From contig JAQTSP010000048.1 of assembly GCA_028711205.1 (NCBI GenBank), forward strand, positions 1-13,109: a DNA stretch of 13,109 bases, given 5' to 3'. This stretch comes from Eubacteriales bacterium. GTDB taxonomy: Bacteria > Bacillota > Clostridia > Christensenellales > SZUA-584. The translations under genes were made by a program, and so were the position numbers. The notes below the pieces were generated by a model. It saw nothing but the letters and a program-made list of their open reading frames with translations. It was not told the origin of the DNA and searched no databases. Below are positions 12,390 through 13,109 of the stretch, piece by piece; position 1 is the stretch's first letter; each line of letters opens with the position of its first letter.

Positions 12390-12397
12390 ATTGTATG
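12390..12397 (-). promoter_or_regulatory. Candidate sigma-E -10 element of cotJABC
   Basis: CATACAAT on the minus strand, 35 bases before cotJA, matches the sigma-E -10 consensus (CATACANT). cotJ is sigma-E controlled in Bacillus subtilis. I cannot find a convincing ATA-type -35 at 14-15 bases upstream, so this is only half a promoter. Confidence 0.45.
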
Positions 12398-12454
12398 CCG
12401 TGCGCGGTAATGGTGTGAAATTATGAACAGAGCGTGAAAAACAGGCTTATCCGA

Positions 12455-12483
12455 TTGTTAAAACAGACAGGACATGGTAATAT
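12455..12483 (+). promoter_or_regulatory. Candidate promoter of the DUF5685-like gene
   Basis: TTGTTA (12455-12460), a 17-base spacer and TAATAT (12478-12483), preceded by TGG to give an extended -10 (TGGTAATAT). Confidence 0.5.
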
Positions 12484-12496
12484 TATTGACAGGATG

Positions 12497-12522
12497 CCAA
12501 AAAAAGCCGAGGCTTTTTTTGG
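12497..12522 (+). promoter_or_regulatory. Strong leader hairpin, terminator-like in both directions
   Basis: CCAAAAAAAGCC and GGCTTTTTTTGG form a near-continuous 12-bp inverted repeat around GA, flanked by GATG and CATC. Either strand would read as a short GC stem followed by seven T. It sits between the predicted transcription start and the SD of the DUF5685-like gene. It may be an attenuator or a 5' stabilising stem-loop. Confidence 0.6.
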
Positions 12523-12541
12523 GCGCCATCAGGAGAGAAAG

Positions 12542-13109
12542 ATGTTTGGATATGTTCAGCCGTTAAAGCCGGAGCTCAAGATGAAGGAGTACGAGGCTTT
12601 TCGGGGATACTACTGCGGTTTGTGCAAGGCGATTAAAGAAAAATATACAAATACCGCGAGATTCATGCTAAACTACGATTGTGCCGTTTTGTATTTGCTG
12701 TTCTCGTCGATGAGCGACGAGATGCCGCACGCGGACAGGGAAAGATGTATCGCGAGCCCTTTTAAAAAAAAGACCGTGATCCGCGGGGAATGTTCGGCAT
12801 ATGCCGCGGCAGTCAATATGCTCCTCGGCTGCGCGAAGATCAAAGACACTGCGGTAGACGAAAAAAAGCTGTACGCCCGGGCGCTGCTGGGGATATACGG
12901 CGGCGTGCGCCGGCGCGCGGCCCGTAATCAGCAGGAACTCTCGCAGGAATTTGAGAAAAGGCTGGCGGCGCTTTGGGAACTGGAAACACAAAGGTGTGCC
13001 GATATCGATGCGGTATCGAGCGAATTTGCACGTCTTTTGGCAGCGGTGTTTTCTCTTGCGCCGTTTGGATTTTTGGACGACGCGGCCAAGAAGGCGCTCT
13101 GGCATCTGG
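12542..13109 (+). CDS. DUF5685-like protein (partial, C-terminus beyond window)
   Basis: The first 189 codons of a gene that runs off the right edge. The N-terminus MFGYVQPLKPELKMKEYEAFRGYYCGLCKAI, with the YYCGLCK motif (Cys25, Cys28), is what I recall for the DUF5685 family of Clostridia. Further cysteines at 47, 69, 84 and 97, together with FMLNYDCAVLYLL, follow that family's pattern. A Cys-based metal site is plausible but function is unknown. The rest is helical with no signal peptide or membrane segment evident. The ATG at 12542 has AGGAG about 7 bases upstream. It is transcribed divergently from cotJABC, behind its own leader hairpin. Confidence 0.82.
   Translation, partial: MFGYVQPLKPELKMKEYEAFRGYYCGLCKAIKEKYTNTARFMLNYDCAVLYLLFSSMSDEMPHADRERCIASPFKKKTVIRGECSAYAAAVNMLLGCAKIKDTAVDEKKLYARALLGIYGGVRRRAARNQQELSQEFEKRLAALWELETQRCADIDAVSSEFARLLAAVFSLAPFGFLDDAAKKALWHL

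Noticed and set aside
12668..13105. Minus-strand open frame of 145 codons
   Set aside because: It is opposite the DUF5685-like gene, which has an SD, a promoter and a recognisable N-terminus; the minus frame shows no family resemblance.
1..13109. tRNA, rRNA, CRISPR, insertion sequence, toxin-antitoxin or phage-defence genes
   Set aside because: I looked on both strands and found no cloverleaf, repeat array, transposase, or paired small toxin/antitoxin genes that could be supported.

Overview
The window looks like chromosomal DNA from a spore-forming Clostridia-type Firmicute. The reasons are a cotJABC spore-coat operon, a clostridial DUF5685-type gene, Gram-positive style Shine-Dalgarno (SD) sequences (AAGGAGG), sigma-A type promoters and a Firmicutes-type L10 leader. 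Exact taxonomy cannot be fixed from the sequence alone. A Christensenella-like or other gut Clostridia lineage is a guess.

Region 1 (1-3619, minus strand) is a type IV pilus-like operon. It starts with a PilT-type ATPase, followed by a GspF/PilC platform protein and four small proteins with one N-terminal membrane segment each. Only one of these has a canonical prepilin cleavage site. The last, PilX-like one runs off the left edge. No extension ATPase (PilB) or prepilin peptidase is inside the window.

Region 2 (3696-5172, minus) is a two-gene unit of a ZIP-family metal transporter (TTG start) and an O6-methylguanine-DNA methyltransferase, translationally coupled by TAATG. It has its own promoter immediately after the rplL terminator.

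Region 3 (5174-8941, minus) is the classic rpmG-secE-nusG-rplK-rplA-rplJ-rplL cluster. It carries clear cis-regulation: a consensus promoter before rpmG, a hairpin lying between the nusG SD and its start codon, two separate mRNA mimics of the 23S rRNA L1-binding site (one before rplK, one before rplA), and a second consensus promoter with an L10 leader and attenuator before rplJ. The cluster stops at a strong terminator after rplL and rpoB does not follow, which breaks a usually conserved linkage.

Region 4 (9029-11208, plus) holds an MFS transporter and a divergent inositol-monophosphatase-fold protein whose metal-binding signature is rewritten. Region 5 (11205-12397, minus) is cotJA-cotJB-cotJC. 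Region 6 (12455-13109, plus) is the start of a DUF5685-like gene preceded by a strong leader hairpin.

There are no rRNA or tRNA genes, insertion sequences, CRISPR arrays or phage genes. I see no clear-cut new system. The best leads are the single-ATPase pilus operon, the duplicated L1 mimics, the hairpin inside the nusG translation start, and the degenerate phosphatase.
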